From contig NZ_MJGV01000079.1 in the NCBI RefSeq assembly GCF_001865015.1, positions 255,578 to 319,577 on the forward strand: a stretch of DNA of 64,000 nucleotides, given 5' to 3'. The notes below the pieces were generated by a model. It was not told the DNA's origin. It saw nothing but the letters and a program-made list of their open reading frames with translations, and did not search any database. A program made the position numbers and the translations under genes. This stretch comes from Curtobacterium sp. MMLR14_010. GTDB taxonomy: Bacteria > Actinomycetota > Actinomycetes > Actinomycetales > Microbacteriaceae. This document shows positions 17,599-26,152 of the stretch, piece after piece. Each line of letters starts with the position of its first letter. Positions within the stretch are counted from its first letter, which is position 1.

Positions 17599-18491
17599 CC
17601 CAACTCGCCCCGTCAGCCCCTGGTGCCCCGCTCATCGAGCCGGTCGCCGCGACCGGGTTCCGCCTGGCCGCCCGCCGGTTCTCGCACAACACCCTCGCGG
17701 TCATCGGCCTCGCCGTGATCGTCGTCATCGTGCTGTTCTGCTTCGTCGGCCCCTTCCTCTACCCGACCGACCAGACGCACACCATCCTCGAGCAGGCCAA
17801 CGAGCGCCCGAGCGGCTCGCACTGGCTCGGCACCGACGCCGTCGGGCACGACGTCCTCGGCCGCCTGATGTACGGCGGCAAGGTCTCGCTCCTGGTCGGC
17901 ATCGCCGCCGGGGTCCTGGCGACCGTCGTCGGCACGCTGTGGGGCTCGATCGCCGGGTACGTGGGCGGCTGGGTCGACGCCGTGATGATGCGCGTGGTCG
18001 ACGCCGGCATCGCGATCCCCGCGCTGTTCATCCTGCTCGTCATCTCCGCGATCACGACGCCGGGGGTCGCCGGGCTCATCCTCATCCTCGGCCTGGTGTC
18101 GTGGCTGGTGCCGTCCCGCCTGATCCGCGCCGAGACCCTGACGCTGAAGAACCGCGACTACGTGCTCACCCTGCGCGCGATCGGCGGTTCCCACGCCCGC
18201 GCCATCGGCAAGCACCTGCTGCCGAACTCGGTCTCCACGATCGTGGTCGCCGCGACGTTCCAGGTCGCCGACGCGATCCTCCTCGTCGCCTACGTCTCGT
18301 ACCTCGGCCTGGGCGTCCAGCCGCCGGCGACGGACTGGGGCGGCATGCTCTCGGCGGGCCTCACCGCCGCCTACTCGGGACGCTGGTGGTTGATCGTGCC
18401 ACCGGGTCTCGCCGTGATCCTCATCGTCTGCGCGTTCAACGCCGTGGGCGACGGACTGCGGGACGCCTTCGACGTGAGGGGCCGCGGATGA
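17595..18491 (+). CDS. ABC transporter permease, DppC type
   Basis: 298 residues with a cytoplasmic N-terminus, six membrane helices, HWLGTDAVGHDVLGRLMYGGKVSLLVG (the DppC/OppC entry block) and the EAA loop YVLTLRAIGGSHARAIGKHLLPN. It pairs with the preceding permease. The ATG at 17595 overlaps the previous stop and its own stop overlaps the ATPase ATG, so the whole transporter is translationally coupled. Confidence 0.92.
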   Translation: MTQLAPSAPGAPLIEPVAATGFRLAARRFSHNTLAVIGLAVIVVIVLFCFVGPFLYPTDQTHTILEQANERPSGSHWLGTDAVGHDVLGRLMYGGKVSLLVGIAAGVLATVVGTLWGSIAGYVGGWVDAVMMRVVDAGIAIPALFILLVISAITTPGVAGLILILGLVSWLVPSRLIRAETLTLKNRDYVLTLRAIGGSHARAIGKHLLPNSVSTIVVAATFQVADAILLVAYVSYLGLGVQPPATDWGGMLSAGLTAAYSGRWWLIVPPGLAVILIVCAFNAVGDGLRDAFDVRGRG

Positions 18492-20191
18492 CCGCCGACC
18501 AGATCCTCCGGATGACCGACCTCGGGGTCTCCTTCAGCACCGAGTCCGGCACGGTCGACGCCGTCCGCGGCGTCTCGCTGACCGTCGCCCCCGGCGAGAC
18601 GCTCGCGCTCGTCGGCGAGTCCGGCTCGGGCAAGTCCACGGTGGCGCTCGCCGCGATGGGCCTGCTCTCCGGCAACGCCACGGCCCACGGCAGCGCGGTC
18701 GTCGCCGGACACGAGGTCGTCGGCGCCACCGGACCCGCCATGCGCGGGCTCCGTGGGCAGACCGTCTCGATGGTGTTCCAGGAGCCCGCGACCGCGCTCG
18801 ACCCCCTCACCCGGGTCGGCGCGCAGATCGCCGAGGTCATCAGGAACCACCGCTCCGTCTCCGCGTCCGAGGCGGCAGCAGCCGCCGTCGACCTGCTCGA
18901 CCGCGTCGGCATCCCCGACCCGGCCGAGCGCGCGAAGGCGTTCCCGTTCCAGCTCTCCGGCGGGCAGCGCCAGCGTGTCGTCATCGCCATGGCGATCGCG
19001 AACAGTCCGGCGCTGCTCATCGCCGACGAGCCCACGACGGCGCTCGACGTCACCGTGCAGGCCGAGATCCTCGAACTGCTCCGGGCGCTCGCGGTGGACA
19101 GCGGCACCGGCGTGCTGCTCGTCACCCACAACATGGGCGTCGTCGCGGACTTCGCCGACCGGGTCGCCGTGATGCTCCAGGGCGAGATCGTCGAGACCGG
19201 CAGCGTCGAGGACGTCCTGCTCCGTCCCCAACACGAGTACACGAAGCGCCTGCTCGCCGCGGTGCCGCGGTTCGACACCGCCGAGTCCGTGGCCGCGCGC
19301 GACCGTGCAGCGGCCCCCGTCGAACCCGTGGTCGCGTCCGACCCGGACGGGAGGCCCGACTCGGCCCCGGTGGTCGACCTGCGGGACGTCTCGGTGATGT
19401 TCGGGCGCGGGGCGCGGGCGGTCCACGCGTTGAGCGGGATCGACATCGCCGTCCACGCCGGCGAGACCGTCGGCCTGGTCGGTGAGTCTGGCTCGGGCAA
19501 GTCCACCGCGGCGCGCGTCGCCCTCGGGCTGATCAAGCCGAGCGGCGGGGAGGTCCGCCTGTTCGGGCAGGACCTCCGCCGGATCCCCCGGCGCGACCGA
19601 CGCTCGCTGCGGTCCGGGATCGGCGTCGTGCTGCAGGACCCCGTCGCATCGCTCGACGCCCGGATGTCCGTGGCCGAGTGCATCGCCGAACCGCTCGCCG
19701 TGCACCGTCGGGGGACGTCCTCCGCGGACCGTCGTCGGCGCGTGGACGAGGTGCTCGACGCCGTCCGGCTGCCCCGGGCGCTGGCGTCCCGTGCGCCGCG
19801 CGAGCTCTCCGGTGGGCAGCGGCAGCGCGTCAGCCTGGCGCGGGCCCTGGTGCTCGAGCCCCGGCTGCTCGTCGCCGACGAACCCACCTCGGCGCTCGAC
19901 GTCAGCGTGCAGGAGGCCGTGCTCGACGTCCTCACCGAGCTGCAGGCCGAGTTCGGCTTCGCGTGCCTGTTCGTCTCGCACGACCTCGCCGTCGTGCAGC
20001 ACTTCGCCGAGCGGGTCGTCGTGATGCGCCGCGGTGCCGTCGAGGAGCAGGGCACCACCGGCACGACGCTGCTGCACCCGACGACCGACTACACCAGGCG
20101 GCTGCTGGCGGCCGTGCCCGTGCCGGACCCCGTGCTGCAACGGCAGCGTCGGACCGAGCGGCTCGCCACCCTCGCGGCGGTGTCCTCGTGA
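18488..20191 (+). CDS. Fused double ABC ATPase, DppD-DppF type
   Basis: 567 residues with two complete nucleotide-binding domains in one chain, where many bacteria use separate DppD and DppF. Each has Walker A GESGSGKST, the signature LSGGQRQRV and Walker B (LLIADEPTTALD; LLVADEPTSALD). The first domain carries the oligopeptide-type C-terminal segment (HEYTKRLLAAVPRFD) before the linker. It powers import through the two permeases. This copy is the useful reference for the similar fusion at 42996, which carries an insertion at the point where this one reads CIAEPLAVHRRGTSSADRRR. Confidence 0.92.
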   Translation: MTADQILRMTDLGVSFSTESGTVDAVRGVSLTVAPGETLALVGESGSGKSTVALAAMGLLSGNATAHGSAVVAGHEVVGATGPAMRGLRGQTVSMVFQEPATALDPLTRVGAQIAEVIRNHRSVSASEAAAAAVDLLDRVGIPDPAERAKAFPFQLSGGQRQRVVIAMAIANSPALLIADEPTTALDVTVQAEILELLRALAVDSGTGVLLVTHNMGVVADFADRVAVMLQGEIVETGSVEDVLLRPQHEYTKRLLAAVPRFDTAESVAARDRAAAPVEPVVASDPDGRPDSAPVVDLRDVSVMFGRGARAVHALSGIDIAVHAGETVGLVGESGSGKSTAARVALGLIKPSGGEVRLFGQDLRRIPRRDRRSLRSGIGVVLQDPVASLDARMSVAECIAEPLAVHRRGTSSADRRRRVDEVLDAVRLPRALASRAPRELSGGQRQRVSLARALVLEPRLLVADEPTSALDVSVQEAVLDVLTELQAEFGFACLFVSHDLAVVQHFAERVVVMRRGAVEEQGTTGTTLLHPTTDYTRRLLAAVPVPDPVLQRQRRTERLATLAAVSS

Positions 20192-21111
20192 CCCGGGTGC
20201 TCGCCGGCATCGACGTCGGCGGGACGAACACCAAGGTGGTCCTGGCGACCTCCGAGCTCGAGGTGATCGACCGACGCGACCTGCCGACGCCCGCCCACGC
20301 GGGGGGAGCAGCGATCGTGGACGCGGCACTCGGGGTGGTGACGGACCTGCTCGAGACGCACCGAGCCTCCTTGGCGGGTGTCGGGGTGGGCGCGGCCGGC
20401 GTGGTCGACGCGACCACCGGCACCGTCCTCGTGACGGGCAACTCGTTCACCGGCTGGGCCGGCCACGGCGTGACCGCGCACGTGTCCGAGCGGTTCGGTG
20501 TCCCCGCCACGCTCGACAACGACGTCAACGCGTTCCTGCTCGGCGAGGTCGCTGCCGGGGCCGTCGTGGGGGAGCGCGACGTGCTCGGGATGACCCTCGG
20601 GACCGGGGTCGGCGGTGCCCTCGTGCTCGGCGGCTCGCTCTTCGCCGGGCCACGGGGAGCCGCCGGGGAGATCGGCCACGTGCCGGGCTTCGGCGACGGA
20701 CTCTGCACCTGCGGACAGCACGGACATCTCGAGACGATCGCGGCGGCTCGGGGCATGGCCGCACGGTACGAGGCCGCGACCGGACGACGCCTGCCGGTGC
20801 ACACGATCGCCGACGCCGCGCGGACGGGTGACCCCGACGCGGTCGCCGTCTTCGAGACCGCCGGGTGGGGGATCGCCCGCGGCATCCTGCTCACGGCGGG
20901 GATCCTCGACGTGACGACGGTCGTCATCGGCGGCGGGGTCGCCCGGGCCTGGGACCTGCTGTCCCCGGCCATCGCGGCGGCCATCGCTGCCGAGCCGCCC
21001 GTCAGCGGCGCGGTGATCCGCGTCGAGCCGTCGACGCTCGGGTCGGACGCGGTCGCCCTCGGGGCGGCGGCGCAGGTGCGGGCGCGGGTGCTGTCGGCCG
21101 AGTTGGCGTAG
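20188..21111 (+). CDS. ROK family sugar kinase
   Basis: 307 residues. ATP-binding AGIDVGGTNTK opens the protein, LDNDVNAF holds the catalytic Asp, and GMTLGTGVGGALV and GEIGHVP are ROK blocks. The zinc motif reads CTCGQHGHLE: Cys173 and Cys175 are present but the third Cys is replaced by His180. It probably phosphorylates a hexose or N-acetyl-hexosamine released from the imported compound. The GTG at 20188 overlaps the ATPase stop. Glucokinase or ManNAc/GlcNAc kinase are alternatives; the substrate is not determined. Confidence 0.87.
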   Translation: MTRVLAGIDVGGTNTKVVLATSELEVIDRRDLPTPAHAGGAAIVDAALGVVTDLLETHRASLAGVGVGAAGVVDATTGTVLVTGNSFTGWAGHGVTAHVSERFGVPATLDNDVNAFLLGEVAAGAVVGERDVLGMTLGTGVGGALVLGGSLFAGPRGAAGEIGHVPGFGDGLCTCGQHGHLETIAAARGMAARYEAATGRRLPVHTIADAARTGDPDAVAVFETAGWGIARGILLTAGILDVTTVVIGGGVARAWDLLSPAIAAAIAAEPPVSGAVIRVEPSTLGSDAVALGAAAQVRARVLSAELA

Positions 21112-21180
21112 GCGGGCGGCTGGCCGCCGGCGGGCGGGCGGGCCGGCCGCTGGCCGCGGGCGGGCGGGCCCCACGCCGGG

Positions 21181-21250
21181 GCGAGTCTCGCCTCCGCGGA
21201 CAGAACGCGCGTCCGGTGGCGCGAGTTGTGTCCGCGGAGACGAGTCTCGC
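21181..21250. repeat. Family II palindromic element between convergent genes
   Basis: The left arm GCGAGTCTCGCCTCCGCGGA continues CAGAAC; the right arm ending at 21250 is its reverse complement with 3 mismatches over 26 bp, around an 18-bp centre. It lies just past the ROK kinase and 8 bp before the stop of the convergent kinase gene, so it could terminate both. A close relative lies inside a coding sequence at 44298-44365. Confidence 0.8.
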
Positions 21251-21257
21251 GCGCGGG

Positions 21258-22730
21258 TCAGCCGGCCCGCGGCGGCAGGGGGAGCGAGTCGCTCGTCGAG
21301 CGGAGCGACTCCTGGCGCAGTTCGAGCTGCGAGACCGCCAGCGCCGCCAGGTCGCGGAGGTTCGCCAGGTCGTCCTCCGTCGCCGTGCGCGGACGGGTGT
21401 CGAGCACGGCGAGGGTGCCGATCGCGGTGCCGTCGTGGCGGACCAGCGGCACGCTGACGTAGAACCGGATGCCGAGTGGCCCGGTGACGAGCGGGCTGTT
21501 CCGCATCTCCGGGTGCGTGGAGCCGTCGGGGATCACCACGGGGACGGGGACCGGGGCGAAGCCGTTCCGGAAGCTGATGTGGCGGGCGGCCTCGTCGATG
21601 CCCTCGGCCAGGTACGACTGCGACCACTCCCGGTCCTCGTCGAGCACCTCGACCAGGGCGATCGGGGCGTCGAACAGGCGTGCGGCCATGGCCGTGGTCC
21701 GCTGCAGGGCCTCTTCGGGCAGCAGGTCGAGCGTCGCCGGGTGCGACCCCGTGGCGGGGCGTTGGCCGGTGGCGGTTCGTGTGCCGGTGCCGGTGCTCGG
21801 TCCGGCACTGCGCGTCGTGTCCGTCTCCGTCGCGGGGGCCGCGGTGCCGGGCGCGTCCGTGTCGACCACACGGTCCTCGGCCGTGGTGTCCGCGATGACC
21901 ACGTCGCGGAGCAGGCCGACCAGGGCCTCCCCGGTCGGCCGCTGTGCCGGGTCCCTGGCCGTCATCGCGGTCAGGGCGCGCTGCCAGTGCGTCGGCAGCG
22001 GGTCCGGCACGACGGGGTCGCGCGACAGCCGAGCGACCGCGGACTCGACGAGCGACCCGGGGAACTCCCGCCGGCGGGTGAAGCACTGCAGCAGCACCAG
22101 TCCGAGCGAGTAGACGTCGCTCGCCGGGCCGACGTCACCGCCGCGGGCCTGCTCCGGGCTGAGGTAGGCGGCCGTCCCCGTCGTCACGCCGTCGGCGGTG
22201 AGCCGTTCGACGCCGTCGGCCAGCGCGATGCCGAAGTCCGTCAGCCGAGCCCGGGCACGGTCGGCCCGGTTGCCGTAGTCGACGAGCAGGATGTTCGACG
22301 GCTTGATGTCACGGTGCACGACGCCGCGGTCGTGGATGTAGTGGAGAGCCTCGGCCATGTCGTAGCCGACCTCGGCGATGTGCCGCGAGGCCAGCGGCCC
22401 GAGCCCCAGGCGCTCCTCGAGGTCCTGCCCGTGCACGAGCGCCATCACGATGAACCGCTGCGGAGTGCCGTGCTCGTCCTCGACGACGCCGGCGTCGAGC
22501 AGGCTGACCAGGTTGTGGTGGTCGAGCGACGCCAGGACGCCCTGCTCGGCCTCCTGTCGCGCGATGTCGACCAGGCCCGGGTGGAAGACCTTCACGGCGA
22601 CGGGCCGGTCGAGGCTCTCGTCGAGGGCGTCGTACACGACCGACATCCCACCGCGGCCGATGACCGTCCGGAGCCGGTACCGCCCGCCGAGGAGCGCGTG
22701 TGGCGCCTCCTGACCCTCCATCGGTGTCAT
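21258..22730 (-). CDS. Ser/Thr protein kinase with C-terminal GAF domain
   Basis: 490 residues. The Hanks-type kinase occupies about 14-280: GRGGMSVVY glycine loop, VAVKVF Lys, VVHRDIKPSN catalytic loop and LTDFGIAL. A low-complexity linker (about 300-345, rich in Thr and Gly) leads to a GAF domain (LLPEEALQRTTAMAARLFDAPIA onward). There is no membrane segment, unlike PknB-type kinases, so it is cytosolic and probably senses a small ligand or redox state through GAF. The ATG at 22730 follows GAGGGACAG; an ATG pair at 22793/22790 would add about 20 residues. The fusion order kinase-GAF is unusual. Confidence 0.87.
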   Translation of the reverse strand: MTPMEGQEAPHALLGGRYRLRTVIGRGGMSVVYDALDESLDRPVAVKVFHPGLVDIARQEAEQGVLASLDHHNLVSLLDAGVVEDEHGTPQRFIVMALVHGQDLEERLGLGPLASRHIAEVGYDMAEALHYIHDRGVVHRDIKPSNILLVDYGNRADRARARLTDFGIALADGVERLTADGVTTGTAAYLSPEQARGGDVGPASDVYSLGLVLLQCFTRRREFPGSLVESAVARLSRDPVVPDPLPTHWQRALTAMTARDPAQRPTGEALVGLLRDVVIADTTAEDRVVDTDAPGTAAPATETDTTRSAGPSTGTGTRTATGQRPATGSHPATLDLLPEEALQRTTAMAARLFDAPIALVEVLDEDREWSQSYLAEGIDEAARHISFRNGFAPVPVPVVIPDGSTHPEMRNSPLVTGPLGIRFYVSVPLVRHDGTAIGTLAVLDTRPRTATEDDLANLRDLAALAVSQLELRQESLRSTSDSLPLPPRAG

Positions 22731-22797
22731 CTGTCCCTCGTCGTGGGTCGGACTGGTGGGGTCCGCTGGTGTGTCGAACTGACGATGCATCATCCCA

Positions 22798-23397
22798 TCA
22801 GGGGCCTGGTTCGTCGACCTGCGGCGGGGATCGGACGACAGCAGCGGCGCCCTCCTTGTCCAGCGTGCCGGGGAAGTTGAAGCGGGCGAACTTCCCCGTC
22901 GGGTCGTACTCGCTGCTCGGCCGTGTGATCGACGAGCCCGCGATGACCGCGAGCAGCAGGTCACGGCGTTCGCCGAGCACCGCTGGCTCTCGCCCCTCCC
23001 GGATCAGGACCGAGACCTTGCGGTTCCCATGGACGGCGAGCTGGAGCGACAGTCCGTCGCGCTCGTTGTTGTTGGGCGGGTCCAGCTGCGCCGTGTCGAC
23101 GTCGGCGAACCGGTGGGAGCGACCGCGGATCCGGATGCGCTCCCGAGCCAGGTCCACGGCGAACGGGGACGTGACCCGCCGCGTGGTGAGCCAGGCCACG
23201 AGGGCGACGAGCGACCAGCCGCCGAACCAGATCGGGAGCGCGACCCAGCCGAGCTCCTGGAACGGAGAGTCACCACCCCGGGAGAAGAACACCGAGAGCG
23301 GCCCGAGGACGAGGACGATCACGATGAACCGCTGCACCCGGGCACGGGTCAAGCGGTGCTTCGGTGCGTCTTCGAACGCGATCCAGCCCGCTGCCAC
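22798..23397 (-). CDS. Membrane protein of unknown function
   Basis: 199 residues with two membrane helices (about 24-45 and 50-70) and a soluble C-terminal part rich in short beta strands (SHRFADVDTAQLDPP, then LSLQLAVHGNRKVSVLI), the pattern of PH-like membrane-associated domains. No family is assigned. The GTG at 23397 has no clear ribosome site. It lies directly upstream of the kinase gene and ends 67 bp before that gene's chosen start, so the two may be co-transcribed; whether it is a kinase target is unknown. Confidence 0.65.
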   Translation of the reverse strand: MAAGWIAFEDAPKHRLTRARVQRFIVIVLVLGPLSVFFSRGGDSPFQELGWVALPIWFGGWSLVALVAWLTTRRVTSPFAVDLARERIRIRGRSHRFADVDTAQLDPPNNNERDGLSLQLAVHGNRKVSVLIREGREPAVLGERRDLLLAVIAGSSITRPSSEYDPTGKFARFNFPGTLDKEGAAAVVRSPPQVDEPGP

Positions 23398-23452
23398 GAG
23401 GTCGACGCTACTGACCGGGCGCGGGCGATGTCAGCGACGTAGCATCGAGGAC

Positions 23453-24103
23453 GTGGCCACCAATGCAGCACCTGTCGTCCTCCTGACCGCGTTCGAGCCC
23501 TTCGGTGGTGCCGAGCGGAACCCGTCGTGGGACGCCGTCCAGGCGGTCGCCGAGGCGTGGGACGGCCCCGGCACCGTCGTCGTGGAGCAGCTGCCCGTCG
23601 TCTTCGCCGAGGTCCGCGCGGCACTCGTCGCGGCGATCACCGAGCACCGCCCCGACCTCGTCATCGCGACCGGCGTCGCCGAAGGTCGCGACGCCGTCAC
23701 GCCCGAGCGCGTCGCGGTCAACGTCGACGACGCCCGCATCCCGGACAACTCTGGTGCCCAGCCGATCGACGAACCCATCGACCAGCGCGGGCCGGACGGC
23801 TTCCTGACGACCCTGCCGATCAAGCGCATCGTCCGCGCCGCGACCGAGGCCGGTGTCAGCGCGTCCGTCTCGAACACGGCGGGCACCTTCACCTGCAACC
23901 ACGCCTTCTACGAGCTCATGTCGATCGCGGCGAACGAGTCCTTCCGCGCCGGGTTCGTGCACGTCCCCGCGACGCCGGAGTCGGCCACCAGCGACGTCCC
24001 GACGCTGCCGCTGGCCGACATCGTCACCGCGCTCGAGGTCGCCGTCCGCGAGAGCCTCGACCCCGCGGCCGACGCGGTCCTCGTCGGCGGCGCCGAGCAC
24101 TAG
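23453..24103 (+). CDS. pcp: Pyroglutamyl-peptidase I
   Basis: 216-residue C15 cysteine peptidase removing N-terminal pyroglutamate from peptides. LLTAFEPFGGAERNPSW, ATGVAEGRDAVTPERVAVN (catalytic Glu77), SNTAGTFTCNHAFYELM (nucleophile Cys148) and FVHVPATPE (His170) give the full triad. The GTG at 23453 follows ATCGAGGAC. It acts in the cytosol and is divergent from the membrane protein gene, 55 bp apart. Confidence 0.93.
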   Translation: MATNAAPVVLLTAFEPFGGAERNPSWDAVQAVAEAWDGPGTVVVEQLPVVFAEVRAALVAAITEHRPDLVIATGVAEGRDAVTPERVAVNVDDARIPDNSGAQPIDEPIDQRGPDGFLTTLPIKRIVRAATEAGVSASVSNTAGTFTCNHAFYELMSIAANESFRAGFVHVPATPESATSDVPTLPLADIVTALEVAVRESLDPAADAVLVGGAEH

Positions 24104-24149
24104 CCGACCGGCCCTGGTCAGGGGCAGCGGGTCCTGCCAGGATGCACTC

Positions 24150-25667
24150 GTGCTCGACGATGCAGACCGGGACCTCATGCGTGCCTTCGCACGCTTCCTC
24201 GACCACGCGAACGAACTCGCGGCGACGGAGCAGCGAGCCACGCTGACCCCGATCGGCGAGCGGCTCCGCGAGCACCTCGGCGTCGATCCGCAGACGATCC
24301 CCGTGGTGACCGAGGAGCTGGCCGACCACCGGTTGGTCGACGCCGACATCGCGCTCGACGAACTGACCGGGCCCGACCCGGACGGGCTCGTCGGCATCGC
24401 CGGGGACGACGGCCGCTTCCACAGCTCGATCAGCGAGTTCGTCGCGCACGCCCACACGCGGTGGTCGCTCGGCCCCGTGAGCTACGCCGCCCGTGCCACC
24501 GGCCCGGACACGACACGGCGCGTGGTCTCCTTCGGGCTGCGCCTCATCACCTTCGAGGGAGCACCGGTCGTCGTCCTGCAGCGCGGCGCGAAGCCCGAGT
24601 ACGGCCGGTCGACCGCCATGCTCGAGGTGCTCGCCGTCGACCAGGACCTCGCGACGACCTTCCTCGCCAGGGTCCGCGCGCTGATGATCGAGCGAAGCGT
24701 GCTGCGCGGCCAGGTGCTCTCGTTCGTCCAGTCGCAGTACGGCGCCGACGCCGGTGCGACCTTCCTCCGGCGGCCCGAGACGACCGCGGACGACGTGGTG
24801 CTGGCTGACGGGGTGCTCGACGAGGTCGTCGCGCACGTGGTCGGGATCGGTGAACAGCGCGAGGCGCTCCTGGCCGCCGGGCAGCACCTGAAGCGCGGGG
24901 TCCTGCTCTACGGCCCGCCCGGCACCGGCAAGACCCTGACGATCCGGCACCTGCTGCACCGGACCGAGGGCGTCACCGCGGTGCTCCTCACCGGTTCGAG
25001 CATCGCGGCGATCGGTGCAGCTGCCGAGGTCGCCCGTACCTTCCAGCCGTCCATCGTCGTGCTGGAGGACATCGACCTCGTCGCCATGGAGCGCGACATG
25101 ACGCCCCAGCCGCTGCTGTTCGAGGTGCTCGACGCGCTCGACGGCCTGGACGGAGACGCCGACGTGGCCTTCGTGATGACGACGAACCGGGTGTCCGTGC
25201 TCGAACGGGCGCTCGCCGACCGGCCCGGACGAGTGGACCTCGCCGTGGAGGTCCCGCTCCCTGGCCTGCCCGAGCGGACGCGGCTCTTCCGTCGCTACGC
25301 GGGCGCGCTGCCGTTCTCCGACGAGGCCCTCGCCCAGGCAGCCGAAGGCGCTGAGGGCACGACGGGCTCCTTCGCGAAGGAGCTCATGCGGCGGAGCGTC
25401 CTGGGTGCGGCGATGCGCGGTGGTGAGCCCTCGGACGCGGACCTGCTCGACGCGCTCGAGTCCCTGCTGACCGCACGCTCGGCGCTGACGCGGAAGCTGC
25501 TCGGCACGCGCGGCACCGACGACGAGGACGAGAGCGGGATCGAGACCGAGGACATGGTCGACTTCGCGTTCGTCGCCGGCCAGGGCGAGCCCGGTTTCCC
25601 CGTGATCGTGCCCGCGGAGGCCCTCGACGCCCTCGACGAGGACGACGACGACAGCCCACTCCGCTGA
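24150..25667 (+). CDS. AAA family ATPase
   Basis: 505 residues. An N-terminal half of about 240 residues has no recognised fold. The AAA core follows: Walker A GPPGTGKT near 255, Walker B IVVLEDIDLVAMERD near 303, sensor 1 region VMTTNRVSVLERALADRPGRVD with arginine fingers. This resembles BCS1/VPS4-like classic AAA ATPases that remodel proteins. The C-terminus is very acidic (LDALDEDDDDSPLR). The GTG at 24150 follows CCAGGATG. The target is unknown. Confidence 0.82.
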   Translation: MLDDADRDLMRAFARFLDHANELAATEQRATLTPIGERLREHLGVDPQTIPVVTEELADHRLVDADIALDELTGPDPDGLVGIAGDDGRFHSSISEFVAHAHTRWSLGPVSYAARATGPDTTRRVVSFGLRLITFEGAPVVVLQRGAKPEYGRSTAMLEVLAVDQDLATTFLARVRALMIERSVLRGQVLSFVQSQYGADAGATFLRRPETTADDVVLADGVLDEVVAHVVGIGEQREALLAAGQHLKRGVLLYGPPGTGKTLTIRHLLHRTEGVTAVLLTGSSIAAIGAAAEVARTFQPSIVVLEDIDLVAMERDMTPQPLLFEVLDALDGLDGDADVAFVMTTNRVSVLERALADRPGRVDLAVEVPLPGLPERTRLFRRYAGALPFSDEALAQAAEGAEGTTGSFAKELMRRSVLGAAMRGGEPSDADLLDALESLLTARSALTRKLLGTRGTDDEDESGIETEDMVDFAFVAGQGEPGFPVIVPAEALDALDEDDDDSPLR

Positions 25668-25674
25668 GACCCGG

Positions 25675-26016
25675 CCCTTCCGACTCGTTGATCGCCGCCG
25701 CATCGGCTCGACGATCCTGCAGCGCCAGGGCGGCGACGGGTGGGGGAGCAACGTCATCGGACGCCTCGCCGCGGATCTGCGGGCAGAGTTCCCGGACATG
25801 AAGGGGTTCTCGCGCGCGAACCTGTTCTCCATGCGCCGCTTTGCCCGGGAGTGGTCCGAGCAGGAAGTTGTCCAACAGCCTGTTGGACAACTGCCCTGGG
25901 GTCACATCACCGTCCTCCTCGATCGCCTCGACGACCACGACCTCCGCGACTGGTACGCCGCGAACGCCGCCGCGCTTGATGGAGCAGGGGCGCTCCTCGA
26001 AGGCGGGCCGTTCTGA
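25675..26016 (+). pseudogene. Remnant of a DUF1016/YhcG-type nuclease gene
   Basis: In one frame the translation holds RRRIGSTILQRQGGDGWGSN, then VIGRLAADLRAEFPDMKGFS, and later VVQQPVGQLPWGHITVLLD. These are the heart of the DUF1016 N-terminal domain of YhcG family proteins. The usual first 20-30 residues are absent and no start codon precedes the match. The frame stops at 26016 just after WYAANAAA, where the family continues for some 200 residues into its PD-(D/E)XK nuclease domain. So both ends are missing: a decayed fragment, probably left by an old accessory insertion. Confidence 0.75.
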
Positions 26017-26099
26017 CTCGCGGGGGCCGAGCCGCCGACCGCGGACGAGCCCCGTCCGTCGAAGTGCGGACTGGTGCCCTCCGCCGACCAGGGTCAGGA

Positions 26100-26122
26100 T
26101 GCAACCAGTTGCACACTGCAAC
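26100..26122. promoter_or_regulatory. Overlapping palindromes upstream of the trypsin-like protease
   Basis: TGCAACCAGTTGCA (26100-26113) and GTTGCACACTGCAAC (26108-26122) are inverted repeats that share the GTTGCA half-site, 31 bp before the protease ATG. This is a plausible operator. The rest of 26017-26152 shows no gene. Confidence 0.5.
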
Positions 26123-26152
26123 GACCCTGCTTCGTCCGACAGAGGAGTCGTC

